From NCBI GenBank assembly GCA_036666555.1, contig JAVWVS010000006.1:25639-89638 (forward strand): a DNA stretch of 64,000 bases. Reading direction: 5' to 3'. The DNA is from UMGS1251 sp036666555. GTDB taxonomy: Bacteria; Bacillota; Clostridia; Lachnospirales; Lachnospiraceae. Under the pieces are notes generated by a model that had not been told where the DNA came from, did no database searches, and saw only the letters and a list, made by a program, of their open reading frames with translations. A program made the position numbers and the translations under genes. The stretch's first letter is position 1. The number at the start of each line of letters is the position of its first letter. Positions 15,863 through 24,087 of this stretch are shown in pieces.

Positions 15863-17386
15863 ATGAAAACAATAATAAAAAAAGTAGACGAAAACAACAT
15901 AGAAGAACTGGTGATAGAGGAAGCAGGTGCCATTCTAAAAGCAGGAGGACTGGTAGCATTTCCTACGGAAACGGTATATGGTCTGGGAGCGAATGCACTG
16001 GATGAAGAGGCGGCCAAGAAAATTTATGCAGCCAAAGGAAGACCATCGGATAATCCACTGATTGTGCATATTGCAGAATTACAGGCGTTGGAAGACATTA
16101 CTATAAATTTACCACCGGAAACTGCGGAGATTGCGGCACGGTTTTGGCCGGGACCATTGACGATGATATTTGAAAAATCAGATAAGATTCCTTATGGAAC
16201 AACGGGGGGGCTTGATACCGTTGCAGTTCGTATGCCCGATGATAAAATCGCAAGAGCGCTTATCCTTGCAGGAGGGGGCTATATAGCGGCACCCAGTGCG
16301 AATACTTCCGGACGTCCAAGTACTACAACAGCGCAACATGTTTTTGAAGATTTGGATGGAAAAATTGACATGATTCTAGATGGTGGGGCGGTGAGCATTG
16401 GAGTAGAATCCACCATTTTAGATATGACGGTTGTACCACCCATGATTTTAAGACCGGGAGCAATCACCAAGGACATGTTGGAAAAAGTACTGGATGAAGT
16501 GGTAATAGAAGAAACACAGAACGAGGACGGAAGTGATAAGCCACCGAAAGCACCGGGAATGAAGTACCGGCATTATGCACCGAAGGCGCAGCTGATTATC
16601 GTAGAGGGACCGCAAAAAGAAGCAGTTAAGGCTATTAAACAGATTGCCTATGAACAAAGCAGGCTGGGCTACAAAGTAGGTATTATTGCCACCGGTGAAA
16701 CTGTGAATCGTTACACCGTGGGAAATATTAAGAATATAGGACTTCGCAGCAATGAGAACTCCATTGCGAAGAATCTCTATAAGGTGCTGCGAGAATTTGA
16801 TGAAGAAGATACAGAATATATTTATAGTGAGGCATTTGACTGTGAGGGAATTGGCAGTGCAATTATGAATCGTCTGCTCAAGGCGGCCGGACATCATGTA
16901 CTGCAAGCGGAGGATGTTACTAAGCTTCAGCAATACAGGCGCATTCTATTTGTGAGCAGCGGTGATAACTGTAGAGGACCAATGGCGGCGGAATTACTGA
17001 AAAAACAACCACTGTTACAAGAATACGAAATCGGTTCCAGAGGATTGATTGTTCTTTTTCCAGAACCGGCGAATCCAAAAGCAGAAGAAGTTATGAAAAG
17101 TCAGCAGATGACTCTGAAAAATCACGAGGCCACATTACTGGTGGAAGACGATTTGAATGAGGAAACATTGGTGCTCGCCATGGAAGAGAGCCAAAAATGG
17201 AAAATGATTGCGGAGCATAAGGAAGTAAAGCATGTGTATACGCTAAATGAGTATATTGGAGTGGGAAATGCAATTCAATCGGCGTACGGGAAACCGCTGG
17301 CAGCTTATAGGGAAACCTATGAAATGATTAAAAAATTTGTAGAGCTGTTAGCAAGCAAACTAAACGAGGAGGCACAAAAGGTATGA
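15863..17386 (+). CDS. L-threonylcarbamoyladenylate synthase fused to a degenerate LMW-phosphatase domain
   Basis: About 507 residues. Residues 1-210 are the Sua5/TsaC/YrdC domain (LVAFPTETVYGLG, KGRPSDNPLIVHI, FWPGPLT, SANTSGRPS) that makes threonylcarbamoyl-AMP for tRNA t6A37. Residues ~230-350 are the Sua5 C-terminal domain, after the linker APGMKYRHYAPKA. Residues ~360-500 match low-molecular-weight protein-tyrosine phosphatases, but the P-loop reads VSSGDNCRGP: the nucleophile Cys is Ser365 and the Ser/Thr after Arg is Gly; the acid Asp of the DPYG loop also seems lost (SAYGKP). That domain is probably not catalytic. No ribosome site precedes any ATG (15839, 15854, 15863) and the -10 abuts the last, so the mRNA may be leaderless. 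Confidence 0.88.
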   Translation: MKTIIKKVDENNIEELVIEEAGAILKAGGLVAFPTETVYGLGANALDEEAAKKIYAAKGRPSDNPLIVHIAELQALEDITINLPPETAEIAARFWPGPLTMIFEKSDKIPYGTTGGLDTVAVRMPDDKIARALILAGGGYIAAPSANTSGRPSTTTAQHVFEDLDGKIDMILDGGAVSIGVESTILDMTVVPPMILRPGAITKDMLEKVLDEVVIEETQNEDGSDKPPKAPGMKYRHYAPKAQLIIVEGPQKEAVKAIKQIAYEQSRLGYKVGIIATGETVNRYTVGNIKNIGLRSNENSIAKNLYKVLREFDEEDTEYIYSEAFDCEGIGSAIMNRLLKAAGHHVLQAEDVTKLQQYRRILFVSSGDNCRGPMAAELLKKQPLLQEYEIGSRGLIVLFPEPANPKAEEVMKSQQMTLKNHEATLLVEDDLNEETLVLAMEESQKWKMIAEHKEVKHVYTLNEYIGVGNAIQSAYGKPLAAYRETYEMIKKFVELLASKLNEEAQKV

Positions 17387-17808
17387 TAGCAATTGGATGT
17401 GATCACGGAGGATATGAGCTAAAACAGGAAATTATCAAATATTTGGAAGAACAAAATATTGCGTATCAAGATTTTGGATGCCACGGAGAATCTACGGATT
17501 ACCCTATTTACGGGAAATTAGTGGGAAATGCAGTGGTGTTGGGTGAGTGCGAGAGCGGAATTTTAATCTGTGGAACTGGGATTGGAATTTCGATTACGGC
17601 AAATAAAATAAAAGGAATTCGATGCGCACTTTGCTCGGATTGTTTTTCGGCAGAAGCAACCAGACTTCATAACGACGCCAATGTTCTGGCAATGGGCGGT
17701 CGTGTGGTAGGTCCGGGCTTAGCGGTAAAGATTGTAGATACCTTTTTGCATACGAAATTTTCCGGAGAAGAACGCCATGCTCGCAGAATTGCACAGATAG
17801 AAGAGTAA
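17383..17808 (+). CDS. rpiB: Ribose 5-phosphate isomerase B
   Basis: Interconverts ribose 5-phosphate and ribulose 5-phosphate (RpiB/LacA/LacB family). 141 residues; MIAIGCDHGGYELK, CESGILICGTGIGISITANK and the C-terminal RIAQIEE are diagnostic, with the catalytic Cys in LICGTG. Overlaps the stop of the preceding fusion gene (ATGA) and is followed by upp, giving a short nucleotide/tRNA-modification operon. Confidence 0.95.
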   Translation: MIAIGCDHGGYELKQEIIKYLEEQNIAYQDFGCHGESTDYPIYGKLVGNAVVLGECESGILICGTGIGISITANKIKGIRCALCSDCFSAEATRLHNDANVLAMGGRVVGPGLAVKIVDTFLHTKFSGEERHARRIAQIEE

Positions 17809-17844
17809 CAAAAGAAAAAAACAATACAATACAGGAGGATTATT

Positions 17845-18474
17845 ATGTCGAAGGTGTATGTTATGGATCATCCATTGATTCAACACAAAATCAGCTATAT
17901 CAGGAGAGAGGAACTAGGTTCAAAAGATTTCCGTGATATGATTGGAGAAATTGCCATGTTGATGTGCTATGAGGCAACCAGAGACTTGAAATTACAAGAT
18001 GTAAAGATTATGACACCGGTAGCGGAAACTGTCGCAAAAGAGTTATCCGGTAAAAAACTTGCAATTGTACCAATTTTGCGGGCAGGACTTGGAATGGTAG
18101 AGGGAATGTTGTCTATGATTCCGGCAGCGAAAGTAGGACATGTGGGATTGTACCGGGATCCGGATACGTTAAATCCGGTGGAATACTATTGCAAGCTTCC
18201 TGCAGACTGCGATGAACGAGATGTATTTGTAGTAGATCCGATGCTTGCTACAGGTGGGTCCAGTGTGGAGGCTATCCGCATGCTGAAAAACCGAGGAGTA
18301 AAAAATATTCGGTTTATGTGTATCATAGCGGCGCCGGAAGGCGTAGAATGCTTGCAGAAAGCACATCCAGATGTTGATATTTATATAGGTGCATTAGATG
18401 ATCATTTAAACGAACATGGGTATATTGTTCCGGGACTTGGAGATGCAGGGGATCGCATCTTTGGTACAAAATAG
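17845..18474 (+). CDS. upp: Uracil phosphoribosyltransferase
   Basis: Salvages uracil to UMP using PRPP. 209 residues; MDHPLIQHKISYIR, the PRPP loop VVDPMLATGGSSVEAI and the C-terminal uracil site YIVPGLGDAGDRIFGT are all present. ACAGGAGGATTATT precedes the ATG. Sits between rpiB and dCMP deaminase, a common pyrimidine-salvage arrangement in Clostridia. Confidence 0.96.
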   Translation: MSKVYVMDHPLIQHKISYIRREELGSKDFRDMIGEIAMLMCYEATRDLKLQDVKIMTPVAETVAKELSGKKLAIVPILRAGLGMVEGMLSMIPAAKVGHVGLYRDPDTLNPVEYYCKLPADCDERDVFVVDPMLATGGSSVEAIRMLKNRGVKNIRFMCIIAAPEGVECLQKAHPDVDIYIGALDDHLNEHGYIVPGLGDAGDRIFGTK

Positions 18475-18490
18475 CAAAGAGGTGAAACAA

Positions 18491-18979
18491 ATGAGTAGCA
18501 AAAGAAAGGATTATATTTCTTGGGATGAATACTTTATGGGTGTGGCAATACTGTCCGGAATGCGTTCAAAAGACCCGAATACACAGGTCGGCTGTTGCAT
18601 TGTAAGTCAGGAACATAAAATTTTATCCATGGGATATAATGGACTGCCTAGAGGTTGTTCCGATGATGAATTTCCGTGGGAGCGGGAGGGAATGGATCCC
18701 TTAGAGACGAAATACGTATATGCAACACATAGTGAATTAAATGCAATTTTAAATTATAGTGGTGGAAGTCTTGCAGGCGCAAAACTTTATGTATCCTTAT
18801 TCCCTTGTAATGAGTGTGCAAAAGCAATTATTCAAAGTGGAATTCAAGAAGTGATTTATGATTGTGATAAATATGCAGATACACCCGGAACGATTGCATC
18901 TAAAAAGATGATGCGGGCAGCAGGGGTCACCTACCGCCAATACGAAAGAACCGGAAGAAAGATTCAAATAGAATTATAA
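18491..18979 (+). CDS. dCMP deaminase family protein
   Basis: Zinc enzyme that turns dCMP into dUMP, feeding dTMP synthesis (ComEB/dCD family). 162 residues with the zinc motifs THSELNAIL (HxE) and FPCNECAKAI (PCxxC), and the N-terminal SWDEYFMGVAILSGMRSKDP. ATG at 18491 lies 6 bases after AGAGGTGA; an in-frame extension upstream lies within upp. Ends in a strong terminator. Confidence 0.93.
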   Translation: MSSKRKDYISWDEYFMGVAILSGMRSKDPNTQVGCCIVSQEHKILSMGYNGLPRGCSDDEFPWEREGMDPLETKYVYATHSELNAILNYSGGSLAGAKLYVSLFPCNECAKAIIQSGIQEVIYDCDKYADTPGTIASKKMMRAAGVTYRQYERTGRKIQIEL

Positions 18980-18985
18980 GAAAAA

Positions 18986-19020
18986 GATTGGAAGCGAAAT
19001 CAGCCTTCCAATCTTTTTTT
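18986..19020 (+). terminator. Intrinsic terminator after dCMP deaminase
   Basis: Perfect 9-bp stem GATTGGAAG/CTTCCAATC (18986-18994 with 19005-19013) followed by eight T. Also reaches the 3' end of the convergent yaaL gene. Confidence 0.85.
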
Positions 19021-19220
19021 TAACTATGTGTGTGGAGTAGCTTAGCCTGTCTTAACAAGAAACGATATCGTTTCCACGCCGCATTGCTTTCGAAGATATA
19101 GCAGTCAATCAAGTCCGGGTCTAATACATTTTGAAAATGAAGATAAGCGGTCTCAATTTCCTGCTTGGCACGTTCAATTTCTTCCAATAATTCATAATCA
19201 TTATTTTGATATACTTTCAT
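19020..19220 (-). CDS. yaaL: YaaL family protein (DUF2508)
   Basis: 66-residue acidic helical protein matching the DUF2508/YaaL family (LLEEIERAKQEIETAYLHFQNV, DPDLIDCYIFE, AAWKRYRFLLRQAK). In Bacillus yaaL sits directly upstream of bofA; here it is divergent from bofA across a 115-base gap, which supports both assignments. GAGAGG precedes the ATG. Molecular role unknown. Confidence 0.85.
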   Translation of the reverse strand: MKVYQNNDYELLEEIERAKQEIETAYLHFQNVLDPDLIDCYIFESNAAWKRYRFLLRQAKLLHTHS

Positions 19221-19335
19221 TTATGAATACCTCTCCTCAGTCCGATTGCTTTTTACTAGTATAGACAAATTGGCAGTATAAAATACCTTTTATTTTAATA
19301 TATATAAGCAGGGACTGAAATGGAGGAAAAGGAAT

Positions 19336-19548
19336 ATGGAAGAAAAACGACAGTCACATTTTATTTTGAATTTTATAGTTCGGGTCATAATGGGTTGTGG
19401 AATTATATTTTTTGTAAACCAATTTCTTTCTTACCAAGGAATTTCAGCAGCGGTAGGATTTAATGGATACACTGTTTTGACATCCGGAATCCTAGGTATA
19501 CCTGGGGTAGCATTGCTTTATGGAATTTTGCTTTATCAAAACTTGTAA
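19336..19548 (+). CDS. bofA: Pro-sigma-K processing inhibitor BofA family protein
   Basis: 70-residue membrane protein with two hydrophobic stretches and the family signature GFNGYTVLTSGILGIPGVALLYGI. In Bacillus BofA holds the SpoIVFB protease inactive in the outer forespore membrane until sigma-K is needed. TGGAGGAAAAGG precedes the ATG. Shorter than Bacillus BofA (87), as in many Clostridia. The presence of a yaaL neighbour supports the call. Confidence 0.85.
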   Translation: MEEKRQSHFILNFIVRVIMGCGIIFFVNQFLSYQGISAAVGFNGYTVLTSGILGIPGVALLYGILLYQNL

Positions 19549-19584
19549 GGATTGCACAAAGATTTGCCATTTTAGGAAAAGGTC

Positions 19585-19613
19585 TGGACAAGTAAGGACG
19601 GACTGGATATAAT
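19585..19613 (+). promoter_or_regulatory. Promoter for the Tad pilus operon
   Basis: TGGACA at 19585-19590, 17-base spacer, TATAAT at 19608-19613, followed by a leader of about 90 bases to the first GTG. Confidence 0.65.
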
Positions 19614-19709
19614 ACACATTACAAGCAATTGATTCACATCTCATTCATTTGAACAAGCCGATTCCGGCAACGAATTCCAAAAAGAAAAATTTGAATAAGG
19701 AGGCGCAAA

Positions 19710-20678
19710 GTGGGTCAGAGAAATTTGTGCATATGTGAGAAAGAAACCGCCTATGCAGAACATCTGGCAGAAATGCTAACAGAGAAGAAAGAAATGACCT
19801 TGGCTGTTTGTTTTTGTAGTACCTGGGAGCGTACAATTGCCCTAGAAAAGACACAGGGAATTGATATTTTACTCATTGAGGAAGAATGTGCACTTCAAAA
19901 AAGGGAGCAGATTCCGGCTCGAAAAAAGTTTGTGTTAACCAGAGGGAAAGATGGTACCTTGGGCGTGGGGGAAACGGGAATCTATAAGTACCAATCTGCA
20001 GAAACAATTTTTTCGGAAATGGTACAGGCATGTATGGGAACCAAGGAAGAGGAATTATTCTATTGCGTATTAAAAAAGAAGAAAGAAATAATCGGAGTCT
20101 ATTCCCCGGTACAACGGTGTGGAAAAACCACATTTGCCATAGCACTGGGAAAAGAGCTTGCCAGACTGGGAAGTGTTTTGTATATCAACTTAGAAGGATA
20201 TGCAGGCATTGGCGGACATTTTCCAAAAGAGAGTGGCTGTACCTTGTCGGATATTTTATATTATGCCCGACAAGAAGGGAATCTGGGGTTACGATTATCC
20301 ACCATGGTCAGTCAGTTCGGAGAATTGGATTACATTCGACCGTGTAAAGTCTGCATGGACATTCAATCCGTGCTTTTTGAGGAATGGCAGGAGCTATTGG
20401 GAAAAATTTTAGAAGAAAGCATCTATGAAACGATTATTTTGGATATGGGAGATAGTGTGCAAGGGTTATTGGAACTGCTGACCCAATGCAACGTAGTTTA
20501 TATGCCCATTAGAAAAGACCCCATCGCAAAAAGTAAGATTCGGCAGTATGAGGAGGGGATACAATTGCTGGGCAAGGAAGAATTAATGGAAAAAACAGTA
20601 CAAATAATCTTGCCAAAAGATATGAATGAATATGTAAGAAAGATGATTCGGGAAAAAAGAAAGAAGGAAAGCCCATGA
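19710..20678 (+). CDS. tadZ: TadZ/CpaE-like pilus localisation ATPase
   Basis: Of the ParA/MinD-related ATPases that position Tad pilus machines. 322 residues: N-terminal receiver-like domain (residues ~1-110, starting MGQRNLCICEKETAYAEHLAEML) lacking a clear phosphoacceptor cluster, then a P-loop domain with SPVQRCGKTTFAIALGKELA and later TIILDMGDS. GTG start 6-7 bases after AAGGAGG. First gene of a closely packed operon; its stop overlaps tadA (ATGATG). Confidence 0.8.
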   Translation: MGQRNLCICEKETAYAEHLAEMLTEKKEMTLAVCFCSTWERTIALEKTQGIDILLIEEECALQKREQIPARKKFVLTRGKDGTLGVGETGIYKYQSAETIFSEMVQACMGTKEEELFYCVLKKKKEIIGVYSPVQRCGKTTFAIALGKELARLGSVLYINLEGYAGIGGHFPKESGCTLSDILYYARQEGNLGLRLSTMVSQFGELDYIRPCKVCMDIQSVLFEEWQELLGKILEESIYETIILDMGDSVQGLLELLTQCNVVYMPIRKDPIAKSKIRQYEEGIQLLGKEELMEKTVQIILPKDMNEYVRKMIREKRKKESP

Positions 20679-21877
20679 TGCGGGAAGAAAAATTACAAGA
20701 GCAGATTCTTTGCAGGCTGGATCTATCCAGAGAGGTGGAAGATGATGAACTGATTGAACTCATCCATCAAGTACTGGAGGAATATACAGGGAAAGAGTAT
20801 ATTCCACTGCAAGAAAAGGCGGTTCTGGGCAGGGAATTGTTCAATGCATTTCGCAAATTGGACATTTTACAGGAATTGGTGGAAGACGATACCATTACAG
20901 AAATTATGATTAATGGAACCGAATATATTTTCATAGAACAAGAAGGTCGCATCCGAAAACTGGATAAGCGATTCGCAACCATCGGAAAACTAGAGGATGT
21001 CATTCAGCAGATTGTCTCGGATTCCAATCGGTTGGTAAATGAATCTTCACCGATTGTAGATGCCAGACTGAAAGATGGTTCCAGAGTCAATGTGGTTCTA
21101 TCTCCGGTGGCACTGAATGGTCCGATTGTGACCATTCGAAAATTTCCGAAAAATCCTATTACCATGGGACAACTGCTGGAATGGGAAGCAGTGGGAGAAG
21201 AGGTACAGGCTCTTTTAAAGTTACTGGTCAAGGCTAAATATAATATTTTTATCAGTGGTGGAACCGGCTCCGGTAAGACTACATTTCTAAATGCACTTTC
21301 GCATGATATTCCAAAAGACGAACGTATTATTACCATTGAAGACAACGCAGAACTGCAGATTCGAGGGCTTCCCAATCTGGTCAGGTTAGAGGCAAGAAAT
21401 GCCAATGTAGAGGGAAAAGGTGGCATTAGCATTCGAAATTTAATTCGGACGGCACTACGTATGCGTCCGGACCGCATCATCGTAGGAGAAGTAAGGGGGA
21501 GTGAAGCAATTGATATGCTGCAAGCGTTGAATACCGGTCATGACGGTTCCCTCAGCACCGGTCATGCCAATAGTCCCAAAGATATGCTCAGTCGGTTAGA
21601 GACCATGGTATTGATGGGGATGGACCTACCACTTCCCGCAATCCAACGGCAGATTGCATCCGGAATTGATATTATTGTTCATTTGGGGAGGCTACGGGAT
21701 AAGAGTCGGAAAGTATTGAAGGTAGTGGAAGTATTGGGATATGAGCAATCAGAGATTCAACTGCAGACATTGTATGAATTTGAAGAAAGAAAGGAGCAGC
21801 AAGGAGTAATTCAGGGAGAATGGAGAAAAGTAAATGAACTTTCTAAAAAAGAAAAGTTATTGGCAGCAGGATATTAA
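20675..21877 (+). CDS. tadA: Tad secretion ATPase TadA/CpaF
   Basis: Hexameric type II/IV secretion ATPase that powers pilus assembly. 400 residues with FISGGTGSGKTTFLNAL (Walker A), RIIVGEVRGSEA (Walker B), the Asp box ITIEDNAELQ and the His box TGHDGSLSTGHANS; the N-terminal region contains ITEIMINGTEYIFIE. Overlaps both neighbours, typical of a tightly coupled operon. Confidence 0.95.
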   Translation: MMREEKLQEQILCRLDLSREVEDDELIELIHQVLEEYTGKEYIPLQEKAVLGRELFNAFRKLDILQELVEDDTITEIMINGTEYIFIEQEGRIRKLDKRFATIGKLEDVIQQIVSDSNRLVNESSPIVDARLKDGSRVNVVLSPVALNGPIVTIRKFPKNPITMGQLLEWEAVGEEVQALLKLLVKAKYNIFISGGTGSGKTTFLNALSHDIPKDERIITIEDNAELQIRGLPNLVRLEARNANVEGKGGISIRNLIRTALRMRPDRIIVGEVRGSEAIDMLQALNTGHDGSLSTGHANSPKDMLSRLETMVLMGMDLPLPAIQRQIASGIDIIVHLGRLRDKSRKVLKVVEVLGYEQSEIQLQTLYEFEERKEQQGVIQGEWRKVNELSKKEKLLAAGY

Positions 21878-22589
21878 AAAGGTGGAGTATGCAGGGGCAC
21901 TGATAAAGGGGTTGGGAATCGTAGGGGGAATCGCTTATTTATTTTATCGCTCTGGGTGGGCAGTGATATTTTTGATTCCTTTGTTTTTCTGGTACCTCAA
22001 AGAATGGAATGAGCAATCCATACGGAAGAAGCAAGAAGAATTTCAGATTCAATTTAAAGAAGCATTGCAGAATTTATCCGCAGCTTTAAACATTGGATAC
22101 TCCGTGGAAAATGCAATGAAAGAGACGTTAAAGGATTTAAAACTACTGTACCACGGGAATAGCAGAATTATTCAGGAATTCACCTATATGGTTCATCAAT
22201 TAAACATCAATGTGACAGCGGAACAGGTACTTTTGGAATTTGCCACCCGGGTCCGTCAAGAAGATGTCCAGAACTTTGTAACCGTGTTTGTAACGGCAAA
22301 ACGAAGTGGTGGTGATATGCTTGCCATCTTAAAGAACACAGGAACACAGATTTGTGGAAAGATAGAAGTAAAAAAAGAAATTCAGACCATGATGTCGGCG
22401 AAACGATTAGAGTTTCAGGTCATGACGGCAATTCCATTTGGAATTCTACTGTACATGCGGCTAAGCTTCCCGGAATTTATGGGAATGTTGTATGGGAACG
22501 CATTGGGAGCAGGTGTCATGACCGTCTGCTTGCTGGTCTATTTAATGGCCTATGAGATGGGCAAGCAAATTGTTGAAATCGAGGTGTAA
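21834..22589 (+). CDS. tadB: Tad inner platform protein TadB-like (T2SSF domain)
   Basis: Polytopic membrane protein of the GspF/TadB family, forming the platform on which TadA acts. 251 residues: two N-terminal membrane helices, a cytoplasmic T2SSF helical bundle (LQNLSAALNIGYSVENAMKET ... RQEDVQNFVTVFVTAKRSGGDM) and two C-terminal helices. The ATG lies 44 bases inside the end of tadA. Confidence 0.88.
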   Translation: MNFLKKKSYWQQDIKKVEYAGALIKGLGIVGGIAYLFYRSGWAVIFLIPLFFWYLKEWNEQSIRKKQEEFQIQFKEALQNLSAALNIGYSVENAMKETLKDLKLLYHGNSRIIQEFTYMVHQLNINVTAEQVLLEFATRVRQEDVQNFVTVFVTAKRSGGDMLAILKNTGTQICGKIEVKKEIQTMMSAKRLEFQVMTAIPFGILLYMRLSFPEFMGMLYGNALGAGVMTVCLLVYLMAYEMGKQIVEIEV

Positions 22590-22593
22590 GAAA

Positions 22594-23892
22594 ATGGTTT
22601 GTATCGGAATCTATTTATTGCTTGTGTTATATATGATTTTAAAAAAGAAGAAAAAATTACCGGAAAATTGTTATGGAAAAACAAGCACACAAATTTTCGG
22701 ATGTCTATTGGCAGCCAATACACTGGCCTTTTTGCTTTTGGTGATAGATACCGGTGGGAACAGCGGTGGGAAGCAGGAACGTATCTTGCGAAACCATCAT
22801 GGAAGGGGAACAAAAACAGAGGAATTACAGATGACCATTCCGGGAAAAGTGAAACGGGAACCGGTTAAAATCAAGGTACAGGAACAGGCATACACCAAAA
22901 AAGAAATACAAGCACTATTTAAAAAAGTAGTCCAAGAATTAGATACGGTGATACTGGGAAAAAACAAAAGTAAGGACCGGGTGGAAACCAATTTAAATCT
23001 GATCCAGACCGTTCCGGACACCGGAATTTCCATGGAATGGGCATTGAATCGTTATGATGTTATGAATATTTATGGAGAATTACAAAAAGGTGAGCTAAAA
23101 GAGGAAGGCACCTTAGTGGAAATTCGTGGAGTGATGCACTATGACACAGAGGAAGCACTTTACGTGACCAATGTTAGGATATATCCACTTAAGAAAACAG
23201 GAAATCAAAAGGTGGTGAGTGAGGTACAAAAAATGACCGAAGAATCCGATCGGCAGACCAAGGAACAGAAAGCGTTGAAACTGCCCACCACATGGAAGGG
23301 GGAGAAAGTCATTTGGACAAAACCGGTAAATCGTAGAGGGTATGTGGTACTAGCACTGGGAGGCGTGGGGGCGGGACTTCTTCTGTTATTAAAAAAACAG
23401 AAGGAATACAAGAAAAGGCAAGAAAGAAGACAGCAAATGATGCTGGATTATCCGGAAATCGTCAATAAATTCATGCTACTTTTAGGAGCGGGCATGACGG
23501 TAAAAAATGCATGGAAGAAAATCGTTTCCGACTATGCGGAACAGCGGGAAATATTGGGTATGCGTTATGCGTATGAAGAAATGAATCAAACACTGCGACA
23601 GATGCAAGGGGGCGTTACAGAGGCAGAAAGCTATGAGCGTTTTGGAAAACGGTGTGGGTTGCAGCCCTATTTGAAATTGGGAGCATTGCTGTCCCAGAAC
23701 CTTCGAAAAGGGACGAAAGGACTTTCTGATTTGTTACAGCTAGAAGCGATACAGGCATTTGAAGAACGCAAAAATCTGGCAAAACGTTTAGGAGAAGAAG
23801 CAAGTACAAAGTTGTTGGTACCCATGTTTTTCATGTTGGCAATTGTATTGGTCATTGTAATCGTTCCGGCATTTTTGTCGGTACAAATATAG
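22594..23892 (+). CDS. tadC: Tad platform protein TadC-like with a large extra loop domain
   Basis: 432 residues, longer than typical TadC (~300). It has a helix at each end of an inserted ~190-residue hydrophilic region (from about residue 50 to 240; IKVQEQAYTKKEIQALF, TVPDTGISMEWALNRYD, GVMHYDTEEALYVTNVRI), then a membrane helix GYVVLALGGVGAGLLLLL and a T2SSF domain (YPEIVNKFMLLLGAGMTVKNAW) with C-terminal helices. The insert looks like a beta-rich extracytoplasmic domain. Start ATG at 22594 after GAGGTG; the open frame upstream lies within tadB. Confidence 0.8.
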   Translation: MVCIGIYLLLVLYMILKKKKKLPENCYGKTSTQIFGCLLAANTLAFLLLVIDTGGNSGGKQERILRNHHGRGTKTEELQMTIPGKVKREPVKIKVQEQAYTKKEIQALFKKVVQELDTVILGKNKSKDRVETNLNLIQTVPDTGISMEWALNRYDVMNIYGELQKGELKEEGTLVEIRGVMHYDTEEALYVTNVRIYPLKKTGNQKVVSEVQKMTEESDRQTKEQKALKLPTTWKGEKVIWTKPVNRRGYVVLALGGVGAGLLLLLKKQKEYKKRQERRQQMMLDYPEIVNKFMLLLGAGMTVKNAWKKIVSDYAEQREILGMRYAYEEMNQTLRQMQGGVTEAESYERFGKRCGLQPYLKLGALLSQNLRKGTKGLSDLLQLEAIQAFEERKNLAKRLGEEASTKLLVPMFFMLAIVLVIVIVPAFLSVQI

Positions 23893-23907
23893 AAGGGAGA
23901 ATATGCC

Positions 23908-24087
23908 ATGAAAAGAAGCATACAACAATTTTTCAAAACCTTAAAAGAAGAACGAGGAATCGGAGTTGTGGAGGTTATACTGATATTGGTGGTATTAATT
24001 GGCTTAGTGATTATATTTAAATCTCAGCTTACCAGTTTGGTATCTACCATTTTTCAAAAAATCACCAGTGAAAGTGCAGGAATCTAA
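23908..24087 (+). CDS. flp: Flp1-type IVb pilin, 59 residues
   Basis: Major pilin candidate of the Tad system. MKRSIQQFFKTLKEERG, then IGVVEVILILVVLIGLVIIF, then a short polar tail ending ESAGI. The prepilin site G17|IGVVE puts Glu at +5, as in type IV pilins; the usual Flp Tyr after it is Val. AGAAGGGAG precedes the ATG at 23908, and the stop TAA shares its last base with the ATG of the next gene (TAATG). Position between tadC and the DUF5702 gene is the standard one. Confidence 0.85.
   Translation: MKRSIQQFFKTLKEERGIGVVEVILILVVLIGLVIIFKSQLTSLVSTIFQKITSESAGI

Noticed and set aside
16448..16933. 161-codon open frame antisense to the Sua5 fusion
   Set aside because: Lies wholly inside a firmly identified gene, has no ribosome site and no recognisable protein pattern.
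21004..21480. 158-codon open frame antisense to tadA
   Set aside because: A mirror of the conserved ATPase coding sequence; Ser/Arg-rich composition typical of antisense reading.
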